A stretch of DNA of 64,000 nucleotides from Ochotona curzoniae. Its lineage: Eukaryota > Chordata > Mammalia > Lagomorpha > Ochotonidae. Below are positions 50,004 to 61,460 of this stretch, piece by piece. The stretch lies in contig NW_024466459.1 in NCBI RefSeq assembly GCF_017591425.1, positions 5,208,001 to 5,272,000 of the forward strand, written 5' to 3'. The position numbers were made by a program, and so were the translations under genes. The first letter of the stretch is position 1. Every line of letters begins with the position of its first letter. The notes beneath the pieces are model-generated. The model saw only the letters and a list, made by a program, of their open reading frames with translations, had not been told where the DNA came from and did no database searches.

Positions 50004-50929
50004 AAATAAGATAGTTAAGATAGTAGATATGTGCACCACATGGTCTCTGTTGAGATCACTCAACTCTGCAGGTGCGTTAGATAAAGGAGGAGTAAGCTTC
50101 TCCCTGTCCTCTAGGATTTAACTACTGAGTCTATGACAAAAACTGAAGACAAGAAGCTTAAAAAGAGAAGAGGCAACCAGATGTATTACATGCATGGAAG
50201 CATCAGGGAAAGAGGTGAGAAACAGGAAACAGCTAGTCAGAAAGAGGGCTCCCGGATGTGGCTGCACCCCTCCAATGCAAACAACACAAGGGCACAACTT
50301 GGGCTGGAGCTAGGGGTGGAGAACGCAGTGACAGGAATCCAAGAGCCGGGCTGTCAGCACTGTCTCCCCGCGTCTGCACCATGGGAAACGCAGAGCCAGG
50401 AAGCCCATTGCAGTGCTCTGGTGCGAGAGGCAGAGCTCACTGCTGCACTTCATGACCTCTCTGGAGCGTGCTTGTGTTTCTTTCTGTATTTTCGATTCAC
50501 TTGAGAGCAAGAGTTGAGGTGCCGAAATGCAATGTGAGTGGCCAGAACCCCATTACTTGGGCTCCTTGTTGTCTCTCTGGGTCTGCCTGGGCAGGACGCT
50601 GGAGTCAGGACCCAGAAGCAGATTCTGTATCCTGATACAAGATGCAAGTATCTTAATGTCTGCTCTGTGACAAAAAAAAATAGACTGAGGTATATGAAAG
50701 GCAAAGGTAGATGATCTCTTAAGTATTTGTTCTTGTGATTCACCAAACATCTGGCTCCAAGAAAGCATGATGATTTGGACGATAGGAGAACATGGTTAGA
50801 TTCAATATCTACTCTTTGTGCATGTGTGTGTGTGTTTTGTTTTGAAAAGTGTGGGTAAACATTGTTTCCAAATTTTCTATTTCTTCTTTCTGTTTCTGGG
50901 GAAAGAAGGGAAATAAGGAGAAAAGTCAC
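50004..50929. other. Unique sequence, no gene seen
   Basis: GC-richer around 50220-50460. A 204-codon minus-strand ORF crosses it (50450-51064) but has no domain or splice context. Short TG run near 50822-50836. Confidence 0.4.
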
Positions 50930-51480
50930 ACCCAGCTTCCCACCTGCACCAATGCCCGGGTATGGGCAATGGCTGCTCAGTATCAGTGCAGGGTCTGATG
51001 TGGTCCATGCTCTGAGGGATCTGCCCAGGTGCTTTTGATAGTTCTGAAAAGCACTTGATCCCACTGATCAAGGGTGAGGAAACCCTTCCAATGTCCATTT
51101 GCAGACATAGCCCACCCACAGTGTAAGCAGGACCAAAGACCTGGGTCAGGACATCCATGTCCCACTGGAAACCCCAGTCCTGAGGCTCATGGTCTTGGCA
51201 ACTACAACACCCAGGACAGCATGGCTTGCTTTACCTCAGCATTTACCAGCGAGCCTGTAGCCCAACTTGGTCCAGCCTACTTCCAATACCAGCTCATGCT
51301 GGTGGGTGATACCACGTAGCATGGCCCAGTAAATACCCAGTCTAGCTGCTATTGCTTTCTGACCTGGCCCATCCTGCACCCTTTCCTGGTTCTCAGATCT
51401 GCCAGTAGATGGTATGAACTGGCCCTGCCAGGATCAGCCCCAGATATCACCTACACGTATGCTGGCAGCAACATCTGCTT
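50930..51480. other. Unclassified repeat-like block before a poly(A) run
   Basis: GC-richer, C/A-biased sequence that differs in composition from its flanks and ends at a 14-base A run (51481-51494). That shape fits the 3' end of a retrotransposed element such as an L1 3' UTR. I cannot match it to a family from memory. Confidence 0.25.
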
Positions 51481-51494
51481 AAAAAAAAAAAAAA

Positions 51495-51825
51495 GGTTTT
51501 ATTTGTTTTCTTTCTTCTTCTTCTTCTTTGAAAGGCAAAATTACAAAGATAGAAGTAAAGAAATAGAAGCTATCTTCTATGCACTGGTTTACTCCCCAAA
51601 TGTCCACAACTGGCAAACCTGAACCCATCTAAGTCAAGAAGCTTAGAGTCTCCTTTGCCTCTCCCACGTGTGTCCAGGGGCCCAAGGATTTGGGCTAATC
51701 TCCACTGCCTTCCCAGACCAAAATCAGGGAGCTGTATCAGAAGTGGAACCATCAGAGTTAGAACTGGTGCTAGCGCAAGATGCTGGTGCCATGGGCAGAG
51801 ACCTAGCTTACTATGTTATTACTGC
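51495..51825 (-). mobile_element. C-type SINE, minus, diverged
   Basis: GGTTTTATTTG with a TTC-rich run (51510-51528), GGTTTACTCCCCAAATGTCCACAA, CTTCCCAGACCAAAATCAGGGAGCTG and AGTTAGAACTGGTGC. Confidence 0.7.
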
Positions 51826-53990
51826 GACTTTTGAAGATCTGGTCTAAAAGTAAACTCTGCATGGGCACAGCTTATGAGTGTTCACAAGGACAGACTATAG
51901 TTCTATATATAGGAAACATTTTAAATTGCATGTTAAACTGATTATTAACTGATTTTGTTCTGATTTCCGCTGGTGGTTATCATAAGCAGAGACAATGTTG
52001 AAGAGGTAGCTTATAAAATCAAAGCAAGTATGGAGAGAGAGAACAAGTGAGCGAGCGAGCAAGTGCCATATTGGGCACAAGCCAAAGGCAAGGACAATGC
52101 CTTATCTCAGGGATCATCTCCCAAGGACCCTGGATGGGCAATTAGCACCATCCAATGTGGCTTCTTGACTCACTGTAGTTGTTGAAAAAATAATAATAAA
52201 AAATTCAGTTTTTGAGTCATTTCTTCAAGATTCCACGTTGTGGAGTTCTGACAGGCGACCTCCGTGCCTCCGCTCTGTATGGATGTGTGGGCAGCATGCT
52301 CATGCCAGCCACCATCACCTCCTACAGGACCACTCAAAGAGTCTGAATGATCTCAATATGCACAAGTTATCATTGCATCCTTAGTTAAGATTCTGCAGTA
52401 GTTTCTTATATTCCTGGGGAGAAAAAAAAAACAGACCCGAATCTTTCCTTCTACAACAAAATCTTTTATGTTGTGGCCTATCTCTCTGTGTAAGCTTTCT
52501 TTTCCTGCACCAAAGCCCTGCCTGTAACTTTTCTTTGGAAAGCAGCCTGATGCCTCTTTGAGTCATACAGACTACAAATGCTGTTTCCTTGAAATATCTG
52601 GGTAACTCCTATTCTTTCAGAAGACATCTTGAGCAGTCATTTTTTCCAAACTAGATTAAGACTTACTATGACAAGCCATCAGGGAAGAGATTTATTCAAG
52701 TTAAGTATTCATGGAGAACTATAGAATGAAAAAAAGAGAGAGAGCTTCTGAGGTGCTGGGTATTGTCATTTCATATGGCAACACTGATTTCTCACAAAGC
52801 ATTTTGAGATAAATCAATGAGTCAATTTTTCAAATGCATACAATGATGTTTAAAACCATTTGAAATATATGGAAATTACACAGCCGCAATGAGGCAGAAT
52901 CTGAAACAGACTTGGAGTTTTGCATCTATTTTGTCAACTTGTACCCATTCTGCTGTAAGTAACACTAGGAAGCTTAGCCATGTCCACAGTTCTTATAGCC
53001 AGGATCGGAAGGATCAGACTGAATCAGAAGAGGCAAGAGCTGAGTGAGAAAGCTGCTTTGTAAACGAAGCAAGAATCAGGAAAGCTTGCACTCTGTGATA
53101 AAAAATGCATATGAGTTCCCGTAATGATGAGTTCTGATGAGAACTAGGTCTCTAGACTTAGCTGAGAACAAGGAACACAGCAGCCAGATGCTGCCTATAA
53201 ATCACGAGGGCCTTGACAACCAGATAGTAGCTGTGCCTCAAACAAACAACATGTGACAGAGGACAGGTCTGATGGAGGAGCATTTCTGCCCAATGCTGGG
53301 AGTGAACAACGTGCTCTCAACTTGAACCCCAGGTATTGGACCAAACCTTCTCTGCTGGTTAAACAGCCACCTCCCGCTTGATCCTGTTCCCTCCACAACA
53401 GCACTCTATTTTGCCTTCTCCATGGTTATTGCTACTATCAAAGGGCATCTCATTTTATTGTTTCATGGTTTTCCATGCCCAACTCTAACATGTAAACCCC
53501 ATGTGCGTGGGTTTACTGTTCTGAGTACTTAGAAGTGAGTCATCTGGCCCATGGCAGACAGTCTAAAAACATAAACTAAAAATAAAATAAGGATGAGCAA
53601 AATTAGTAACAAATTCTCTAATGGGGAAACTAAGGTGTCGCTGGGGAAGTGTTTTCCTTTCACGAAGCAGAGAAATACAAATGTGGTCTTCATTTTAAAG
53701 CTACATGCAATCATAAGATCTCTGACTTCTATAATCAGAACAGTTTCATTTGGAGCTAAACTCTAGGCCAGGTAGGCCAGCATCCAACGAAGGAAGGGCA
53801 GGCAGGCTGATTTTCAAGATAAGTACAAGGGAACCTTCAGAACCACCTAGTGAAACATGTACACACAGTTTAAGACAAAGAATTAAGCATGATAATGACT
53901 TTGTGAATTTTTTAACCTGTTAAAACTTTGCCAAGCTTGTCTGTCTTGTTTCCTCCAGGCTAGTTCAACAGAGTAAACAGCAGTAAAATT
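51826..53990. other. Unique sequence, no gene seen
   Basis: Small GAGC-type run near 52047-52062 and GA run near 52735-52746. No gene recognised. Confidence 0.45.
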
Positions 53991-53992
53991 CT

Positions 53993-54300
53993 TAAAAAAA
54001 AAAAAAAAAAAAAGCAGAGTTACAGAGAGAGGGAGAAATGAGGATTTTTTCCATCCACTGGTTCATTCCCCAAATGGTCCACCATCCAGAGCTGGGCTGG
54101 CCCAAAGCCAGGAACCAATAGCGTCGTCCAGGTCTCCTACGTGGGTGCAGAGATTCTAGCAATTGGAACCTCCTCCACTGCTTTCCCAGGCACCGGAACA
54201 GGGAGCTGGATTGGCATTGGAATTGCAAGGACTTGAACATACAGCCACAAGAGAGGATGACACCAGAATCAGCAGCTTCTGCTTTGCCACAGCCCCAGCA
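53993..54300 (-). mobile_element. C-type SINE, minus, with long A run
   Basis: Opens with about 20 A (53994-54013), then GCAGAGTTACAGAGAGAGGG, CACTGGTTCATTCCCCAAATGG, AGGTCTCCTACGTGGGTGCAG and a degraded head ending at GCCACAGCCCC. Confidence 0.75.
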
Positions 54301-54342
54301 GTTCAATGAGAGTGTTAAACTGGGAAATTGAAGGTACAGTTT

Positions 54343-54390
54343 GTTGGTGTGTGTGTGTTGGTGTGTGTGTGTGTTGGGGTGTGTGTGTGC
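54343..54390. repeat. Imperfect (TG)n run
   Basis: Three GTGTGTGTGT blocks separated by TTGG interruptions. Confidence 0.85.
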
Positions 54391-57300
54391 ACACATACAG
54401 GGCACCTTTAATGTGCTCACAGTTGTGAGAACTGCAGCTTGCCTGGACTCTTGGGATTTGGGCAACTAGTAGAAAGACAGTAGGGACCATGGAGGGCAAC
54501 AACCTCAACAGCTGGGAAATAAATGCCAGCTCAGCCTCCACGCTTCTGTCTTGTGGAGCACAGTGGTATTTGTGGCAAAGCTGGGTTTGTGGGGAGGATG
54601 TAGGTGTCAAGGAGAAACTGAGCTAGAAACCGGTTCAAATGCCAGTGATATCAGACTGATTTCTGCTTCCTCCCAGTGTCAGCTTTCTATTCCTTCATTT
54701 CCTCTTAACACATGATAATCACTTCTTCCATAACGAACTGGCCCAACACGTCCTTCCATTGATACGTGAGGAGAAATTGTAAGACTATAGTCAGACAGGT
54801 GCAAATTCTGCTATCACTGCGATGTTGGAGTAGGCTCATGTGAGAAAAAGAAACAGAAGAGAAAGAAAATGTGTAGGTATCCCCAGGCCTGTCCTGCAAA
54901 TAGAGCAGTTGAGAGGGAAACCTGAGAATGCCAGAGATTCTCCAACAAAGGAGGACCTGTTAGAAGTTATGGGGTCAGAGGAATTTGCAGAAGTACAGTC
55001 AGCACTTGGCAGGTTCTGGGTAAAACAGGAGGTCACTGGATGAATGCTGAGCTCCACCTAAGTTGACCTGAATATCTTCAGAGGATTCCAGGCAAGATAA
55101 GGCTCCAGTATAATTCCAAGACAAGAAGTTGTGGAACAGGTTTTGCACAAAACAGCAAAGTAGCCTAACTTTGGGAGAGGTTAGCACCGCTCTCTCTCTC
55201 TCTCCAGAGCCCACCCTCATGTGCCACCTGACTTTGTCTTCTCCTAATCTCACTCCTCACCACCTCCTTTCTGCTCCGCACGGACACCCACACCAGGAAC
55301 GTCCTCCGGAATAGTGGCCTGCCTATGAAACTAGACCATTCTTTCCTTTGCCCCATCAGCTCTCATGTTTCCTTCAAAACTTATCTCATAGTGACCAGGC
55401 AAGTAACTTGATTCCTGATGACCTCATGTGTTATCCAGCTCAGGTCTTCTACATGGTGAAGAAGGAACTTTTTTAATCTTCTAATCTGTAGACATGAATA
55501 ACTGGATTCTACTGAAAATAATTTAGGCTATTCGTTTTTGAGGTATCTCAACTTATACAAAGTTGACAATGAATCTACGTATGAAAAGTAGCTGCTAGAG
55601 AAAAGATTGAATCTTATCATGATTGTCACAAAACTTCGTCAAGTCTTTACCTTCCACGTGAAAATGCAAAACTTGCTATCAACAGGAGTAATTTACCTGA
55701 TACATACCTGATATTACAAAGTGGCAAAAGAAATGCTTCAAAATTGATGAATCTGAGCTTTATGTACCTATTAATAGGGGGAAAAAAACGTGGAATCTGA
55801 GGCTGATTTGTTTTTTGGAAAATGTTCTTTTCTGTTTTTTGAAACGTGCTGCATCAGTAAAACTTTCCCCCTGAACCCATACTTTGTCCTAGTGAGCCAA
55901 AACTTAAAAGCATATCCCGCAAGTTGAGGTCCTTTGTTTTAGATGCTTTTGTATCTGCACTTAATATGATGGCTGCAGAAGGGGAATGCGACAATCATTA
56001 GAGTGGTTGGAGAACCCTTCTCACTTTTCCTCTTTCAGTCTCTCCTTGGAGAGAGATGTCCAGGGAACTTGAATGACTTTGCAGGAGAGTTGGGACATTT
56101 TAATAAGCTTCCATGACATGCTGAGGATTCATCATCCTGCTGCACTTTGCCTCTGATTCTAACTCTACCTATGAAAGAAACTCCATGTCACAGGAATCAC
56201 TGTGCCCTGTCATTTTCTTACCTGGAAAAAGAAAATGGATTTTTAGCGGATTCAGCATTTACCTTTTACTTTATACTCCACAACTTTGTAACTGGAGCTG
56301 ACCAACTTTCCATCTGAATTTAAAAAAGCAATTTTGCAATCTATGCTACCCATCATTTCTAGGGAACAACATGTAAAGTGCCAATCAGAAATAGGAATAC
56401 TGCCAAAGTTTTCCCCTGCTGTGATTGGTGCTGAGAACTTGATTTTGAAAGTGCTATGATACTTTTAAGACTGAGTTTTAATACTAGAAACACAGACATC
56501 AAATATAAGGTTCCAGTGAACTCATAAACACTAGCCTCTATATTTTTAATGGCAAACAGTTGAAAAAGTGCACATGTTAGTGCAATATAATTTAATAAGC
56601 TTTTTTATGGCTGGCCATTTTGACAAAAGGATTTCTATAACATTCTTCTCATTGTGTAGACTGAAAAATGAGTAAGATGATAAATTTGATTTTAATCTAG
56701 CATGTAGCTTCAAGACAGTTGAGTTTTTAAAAGATTTTTGAGTTTGCTTTGGAAAGATTTATGTGGTGGGAGATTCAAAGAATGGATACAAGTGTTTGAA
56801 GCTGTGCACAATCTGAATTCTTGTCTTTGGGTAAGTTGGAATCAATGTTCATGATAATAAAGCACATCAGAAGATGCGGTGAACTAAAGGCAGAAGGGCC
56901 ACAGTGGTGACTGTCTCTGTGGAGTGGGTACCCTAGCCAGTGACACATTTTCCACATACTCCAATTTCCTCGCCTTGTGATTGGCATTCGTTGAAGATTC
57001 ATTCACTGATTAGTGCACCTGGGAAGGTGTTATAAAAGTTGTTTGCTTCTAACATTTGCTGGCACCAGTGGGATTCAAAATGATGCCAACTGAATGCCAT
57101 TTCAAATAAAAACGTCTTTCTCTTGGCATGGGAAAGACCAGAGTCACACAGTAGCTTTTGATTTCCGAAATGTGTTTTCTAACTTTGCCTCCCGCTATTG
57201 TGTTGCTCTCGTTGAGAACCTGGGCTGGAAGACTTTCACAAGAAGGCAAGTTTATCTCCAAATCTGCCTCCTCGTGTAAAGTCATATTGTCTTGGAGTAT

Positions 57301-59042
57301 GATTTGTACCTTTCCCAGGCCTTGTGGAATTCAGTGAAAAGTGTGAGGACTCAGAATCCTGTAACAGCTTCTTCCAGTTGTCAATTGTTGTTCAGATGTA
57401 TAGGAGCCTCCAATCCTGTATGCGTTTCAGCAGCTCTGGGACATGGCCTAGAAATACAGTGTAGGTATGGATGAAAGAGGGGCTGCAACTGCTCAAAACC
57501 CAACTGGAAGATGGGCAGGTGACATGGCCTCAGGGTCGGTGGCCCGACAGAGAAATCCACCCTTGCTCCACAGACTTTTTTTTTTTCTTTTTTTGGCCTG
57601 TAAGCGGAGTCCAGCCTGGCAAGTGGTCCATTAAACAAAGAGTTTATTGTAAAGTGGGCCTGATCCCTGGAGGAGAAAAATGACTCTTTTTCACAGGGGA
57701 GAAAAATTAACTCTTTCTGTCCATTCATATCAAGGAAGGTGCTGGACAAATATTCAGACATTAATTTCCCTAGCTGGTTCTAGGGAGTTTCCGTGTTAGA
57801 ATTTTCTATGCAACAGAGTAGTAGTATCCTATAGTCCAAATTCTCCTTTTTATCTTCCCCTTTTTCTACCTGGCAGAGGTAGAGTATGTGGGACATCAAA
57901 GTTTAATCATTACAAAACCGTTAAAGTTGGGATGTAATTGCTTTCCTCTCTCGTTTACCTTGAAGTGATTAAAGATGATTTTGACAATCCTTTTTCAAAA
58001 TTTACTTTTAGACTTAAGTTAGGCCGTCGTTAACCTATATGGTGGATGCTATACATGACAAGCAATGTATGGTTTAGCCTTGACTCTTCAAGAGTGAATT
58101 TGGATGGGGAGAAATTGTTTTTGTCTAGATATGAGTTGAAAGAAAGCAGTGAAGAACCAGAGAGAAGGGTTCAATTGCTGTATGCCCCCTTTAAGAGCAA
58201 AACAAGATTAGCAACTTTGGCAAATTTTAGGCTTCTATTCAGAGAGAAAGAAAAGAGTTGCCAGTATCAAACAGAAAAAGGATGGGCATGACACAAAGAC
58301 AGATGCAATTTTACACCTTATTGAAAACTTACATGGGAGTGGTTTTAACTCCTCTGGGATTAAGACAGATAGTGTTCCACTGAATTCTAGAAGTGGAGCC
58401 AGGTGAAAAGGAGTTCATTCTGGCGTAAGTACCTCTATGTGTTCCGTGCTGCCCTGGGAGGAATACAGAGAAGATTCTGCGGATGAGGGAGGAACCAGCA
58501 GGTGCTGAAGGTGAGGGACCACCTGTCATAGAAACCAATATATAGGTTTCCTTACAGCTTAAGGCAGAAACTTTTGATGGTGGCCTTCTCTGACACAACA
58601 CCATCTAGCTTTCACGATCAGAAAGTCTGTATGAATGTTAGAGAATTATCTGGATCTTATTTTGCCTTTTTATATTATAGATTACTATGTTTCTTAGTGG
58701 CCTCCCACGAGATGAGCCTACAAAAGCAAAGCAAATGTTTTTATTCATGTCGGGTCAGAAAAGGCAGTGAGGCATCATTTGGGCTAATGATAGTGTTTAC
58801 TCAAGCCTTATGCATATAGAAAAAAATGTTATTTTTCTCTAATTGCGTATTTTGTCTCTGTAATGACTGAGTTGCATTCTGCACTGAAATGAGTAATCAA
58901 TATTGAGTGTTTCCGTGGTTCAAACGGAGTCTTAGCTCTTTTAGATGGCATAAGATTACTCCAAATTTGGCAAGCTGCTGCAAAGATGGAAACTGAATGT
59001 GAAAGCTAAAGTGTGGTTAATTTGTTATGTGTTTTATTCTGT
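54391..59042. other. Probable last 5' intron of KCNJ16
   Basis: No SINE recognised over 4.6 kb before the coding exon. A T/C-run acceptor-like site (CTCTCTCTCCAG) at about 55206 has no matching donor that I trust. T-run at 57577-57594. No other gene is supported; intron status follows from the acceptor at 59043. Confidence 0.5.
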
Positions 59043-59044
59043 AG
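59043..59044 (+). other. KCNJ16: Splice acceptor of KCNJ16 coding exon
   Basis: The AG dinucleotide closes a T-rich tract (TTTTATTCTGTAG). It is the closest good acceptor upstream of the start codon and fits the known gene plan, in which the coding exon is preceded by non-coding 5' exons. Predicted from sequence only. Confidence 0.65.
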
Positions 59045-59116
59045 GTTTTAAGTGAAAAGCCCAGGTTCGCAAACACCAGCACACCCTGAATTTTTCCTGA
59101 GGCGAAACCTAGCCTG

Positions 59117-59143
59117 ATGCCCAGAGGGCACAAGGAAACATGA
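59117..59143 (+). promoter_or_regulatory. uORF overlapping the KCNJ16 start codon
   Basis: An ATG at 59117 opens a nine-codon frame (eight residues, MPRGHKET, then TGA). Its stop at 59141-59143 overlaps the main ATG at 59140-59142 as ATGA. It is the only ATG in the predicted 95-base leader of this exon. Its context is weak (C at -3, C at +4), while the main start has A at -3. Ribosomes could therefore scan past it, or translate it and reinitiate at the adjacent main start. A regulatory role is inferred; the overlap itself is read directly. Confidence 0.55.
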
Positions 59144-60399
59144 GTTATTACGGCAGCAGCTATCATGTGGTAGACATAGACCAGAAATACCCAGGCTATC
59201 CCCCAGAGCACATCGTTGCCCAGAAGAGGAGGGTGCGGAGACGACTACTTCACAAAGATGGAAGCTGCAATGTGTATTTCAAGCATATTTTTGGGGAATG
59301 GGGGAGTTACGTGGTCGACATTTTCACCACTCTGGTGGACACCAAATGGCGCCATATGTTCGTGATATTTTCCTTGTCTTACATTCTCTCCTGGTTGATA
59401 TTCGGCTCCATCTTTTGGCTGATAGCATTTCATCATGGCGATCTGCTAAACGATCCCGACATCACGCCTTGTGTTGACAACGTCCACTCCTTCACGGCAG
59501 CGTTTTTATTCTCCCTTGAGACCCAGACCACCATCGGGTACGGATACCGTTGTGTCACCGAGGAATGCTCTGTGGCCGTGCTCATGGTGATCCTGCAGTC
59601 CATCCTGAGTTGCATCATAAACACCTTCATCATCGGAGCTGCCTTGGCCAAGATGGCAACTGCTCGGAAGCGAGCCCAGACCATTCGTTTCAGTTACTTC
59701 GCGCTCATAGGAATGAGAGACGGCAAGCTGTGCCTCATGTGGCGAATCGGTGATTTCCGGCCAAACCATGTGGTAGAAGGGACGGTGAGAGCCCAACTTC
59801 TCCGCTACACGGAAGACAGCGAAGGGAGGATGACAATGGCATTTAAAGATCTCAAGTTAGTCAATGACCAGATTATCCTGGTCACGCCAGTCACTATCGT
59901 TCATGAAATAGACCAGGAGAGTCCTCTGTATGCCCTGGACCGTAAAGCAGTGGCCAAAGATAACTTTGAGATCTTAGTGACATTTATCTATACCGGTGAT
60001 TCCACCGGCACATCCCACCAGTCTAGAAGTTCCTATGTCCCCCGAGAAATCCTGTGGGGCCATCGGTTTCATGATGTCCTGGAAGTTAAGAGGAAGTATT
60101 ACAAGGTCAACTGCCTACAGTTTGAGGGCAGTGTTGAAGTATATGCCCCTTTCTGCAGTGCCAAACAGTTGGACTGGAAAGACCAACAGCTCAGCAACAT
60201 GGCCAAATCCCCTCCAGCCCGAGCATCTTGCACAGCAGACACCAAGGTCCGACGAAGGTCATTTAGCGCAGTGGCCATTGTCAGCAGCTGTGAAAACCCA
60301 GACGAGATCGCCACCTCTACCGCGGATGAATGTAAGGAACCACCTTATCAGAAAGCTGTCCTGACTTTAAATAGAATCTCTGTAGAATCCCAAATGTAG
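59140..60399 (+). CDS. KCNJ16: Inward-rectifier K+ channel subunit Kir5.1
   Basis: Seen: a 419-residue uninterrupted ORF with full Kir architecture. There is a cytoplasmic N-terminus, TM1 at about 72-97, a pore helix at about 118-130, the filter TIGYGYR at 131-137, TM2 at about 145-170, then a cytoplasmic beta-rich domain. C111 and C143 fit the conserved Kir extracellular disulfide. N161 sits at the TM2 rectification position, which is Asp in Kir2.1. K171 and R176-R178 form the basic membrane-proximal PIP2-binding segment. The C-terminus ESQM is the Kir5.1 PDZ-type tail. Known: Kir5.1 is mostly silent alone and pairs with Kir4.1 (KCNJ10) or Kir4.2 (KCNJ15), giving pH-sensitive basolateral K+ channels in kidney tubule and in glia. 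The start is chosen from the conserved MSYYGSSYH N-terminus, an A at -3, and an in-frame TAG at 59110-59112. Human Kir5.1 is 418 residues, so this copy is one longer. The whole CDS lies in one exon, as in other mammals, and no break is seen. Confidence 0.99.
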   Translation: MSYYGSSYHVVDIDQKYPGYPPEHIVAQKRRVRRRLLHKDGSCNVYFKHIFGEWGSYVVDIFTTLVDTKWRHMFVIFSLSYILSWLIFGSIFWLIAFHHGDLLNDPDITPCVDNVHSFTAAFLFSLETQTTIGYGYRCVTEECSVAVLMVILQSILSCIINTFIIGAALAKMATARKRAQTIRFSYFALIGMRDGKLCLMWRIGDFRPNHVVEGTVRAQLLRYTEDSEGRMTMAFKDLKLVNDQIILVTPVTIVHEIDQESPLYALDRKAVAKDNFEILVTFIYTGDSTGTSHQSRSSYVPREILWGHRFHDVLEVKRKYYKVNCLQFEGSVEVYAPFCSAKQLDWKDQQLSNMAKSPPARASCTADTKVRRRSFSAVAIVSSCENPDEIATSTADECKEPPYQKAVLTLNRISVESQM

Positions 60400-61402
60400 C
60401 TTAAATGATCATTTTGCGGGCTCTCACTCAATCAGTTTGCCTTCCTGCCAATCATTTTAAGGCGCGTTATGTGTAAACAGAGGTCTTAAACAACGTTGTA
60501 TGTTCTATTGGGATGATGGCTACATAGAGCAGGTTAAACTAAGTAAAATGTCATCTAAAATTTTATGATTGTCAATAACTAAAATTTGCTTTGGCTAGCA
60601 AATTTTATATTAGGAATCATAATAAGAAGCTTAACTGATTAAATTTCAGCTCTTTTTATTATCTCATATATATATGTATCTTCGGTTAGAGATGCAATAT
60701 TGAGTCATGAGAAACAAAGTATAAATAATAGTGCATTTTTAAATGTATCAAAATTAATAATATGATGAGTGAGAGCCCACAGAAAGCACCATGTCATGTA
60801 ACCAAGATTAGCAAATTGTACATTTGGTAGCGAATAGCATGGGAATTTACAAGTGTAAAAACCACTGGCCAATTTAAGCAATTCTGTTTTCCTCTCCGAG
60901 TGTTACATTATCAGCTGGCAGAGAGCTAAACTGACAGTGTCACCAGAGGAGTTTCAATTGCCTCTTGTCCATACAGCACTCAATAACTTCTAAAAGCTGC
61001 TTCCCCCCTCTTTCTAATCCAAGAAGGAGAGGAGAAGTTGGCATTGCTACTTAGAGCAGTGTTTCTCCCTTAAGAGTCCGGGTGGGCTCCAACAAACGGG
61101 GTGCAGAAAAAAGATAACCTTTATCCGTTGTCTGTGCTCTCCTCCTTCACTCCCAAGAGGCAAGGTGACATGGGCCGAACGGGGGATTGGAGTAGCAATA
61201 AGCATTCTCAGACCCTTTGATAAAAGTGCTTTTCTTCTGTGTTCTGAAATGAAGGATAGAATGTTCTTATGTACTCAATCATTGGGTGGGTGGGGGAGAC
61301 AGTTATTTACACCCAGAAGCAAATACATACACTTTAAATCTTGGTCCACCTTAGAGAACACGAAAGACTTGAGTTTGAGATTTTGGAAAACTCTGAACTT
61401 GA
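60400..61402 (+). other. KCNJ16: KCNJ16 3' UTR
   Basis: AT-rich sequence between the stop codon and the first poly(A) signal, with a short TA run near 60667-60676. No interspersed repeat is recognised inside, which fits a conserved 3' UTR. Assignment rests on position after the CDS and on the AATAAA signals. Confidence 0.6.
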
Positions 61403-61442
61403 AATAAAATTTAAGTTTGGTGATTTTGTGAATTGCAATAAA
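61403..61442 (+). terminator. KCNJ16 poly(A) signals
   Basis: Two AATAAA hexamers, at 61403-61408 and 61437-61442, lie about 1.0 kb after the stop codon. T/G-rich sequence (GTGTGTTCTTAATGT) begins about 5 bases after the second, as expected of a downstream element. Cleavage is likely near 61455-61465. Confidence 0.5.
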
Positions 61443-61460
61443 ATCAGTGTGTTCTTAATG

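Larger units (their letters stand above)
59045..61460 (+). other. KCNJ16: KCNJ16 terminal exon (5' UTR part, CDS, 3' UTR)
   Basis: The left border is a splice acceptor, TTTTATTCTGTAG ending at 59044, with a pyrimidine-rich lead and a possible branch-point TTAAT at 59017-59021. That gives 95 bases of 5' UTR in this exon. The right border is inferred from AATAAA signals at 61403-61408 and 61437-61442, followed by T/G-rich sequence, giving a 3' UTR of about 1.05 kb. An AATAAA at 62465-62475 could serve a longer form. The acceptor and the poly(A) choice are predictions from sequence, not transcript evidence. Confidence 0.7.

Noticed and set aside
50450..51064. 204-codon minus-strand ORF
   Set aside because: Longest frame outside KCNJ16, but the product has no recognised domain, spans compositionally different blocks, and has no promoter or splice context. 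Likely chance.
59245..59796. Minus-strand and alternate-frame ORFs inside KCNJ16
   Set aside because: Shadow frames of the Kir5.1 CDS.
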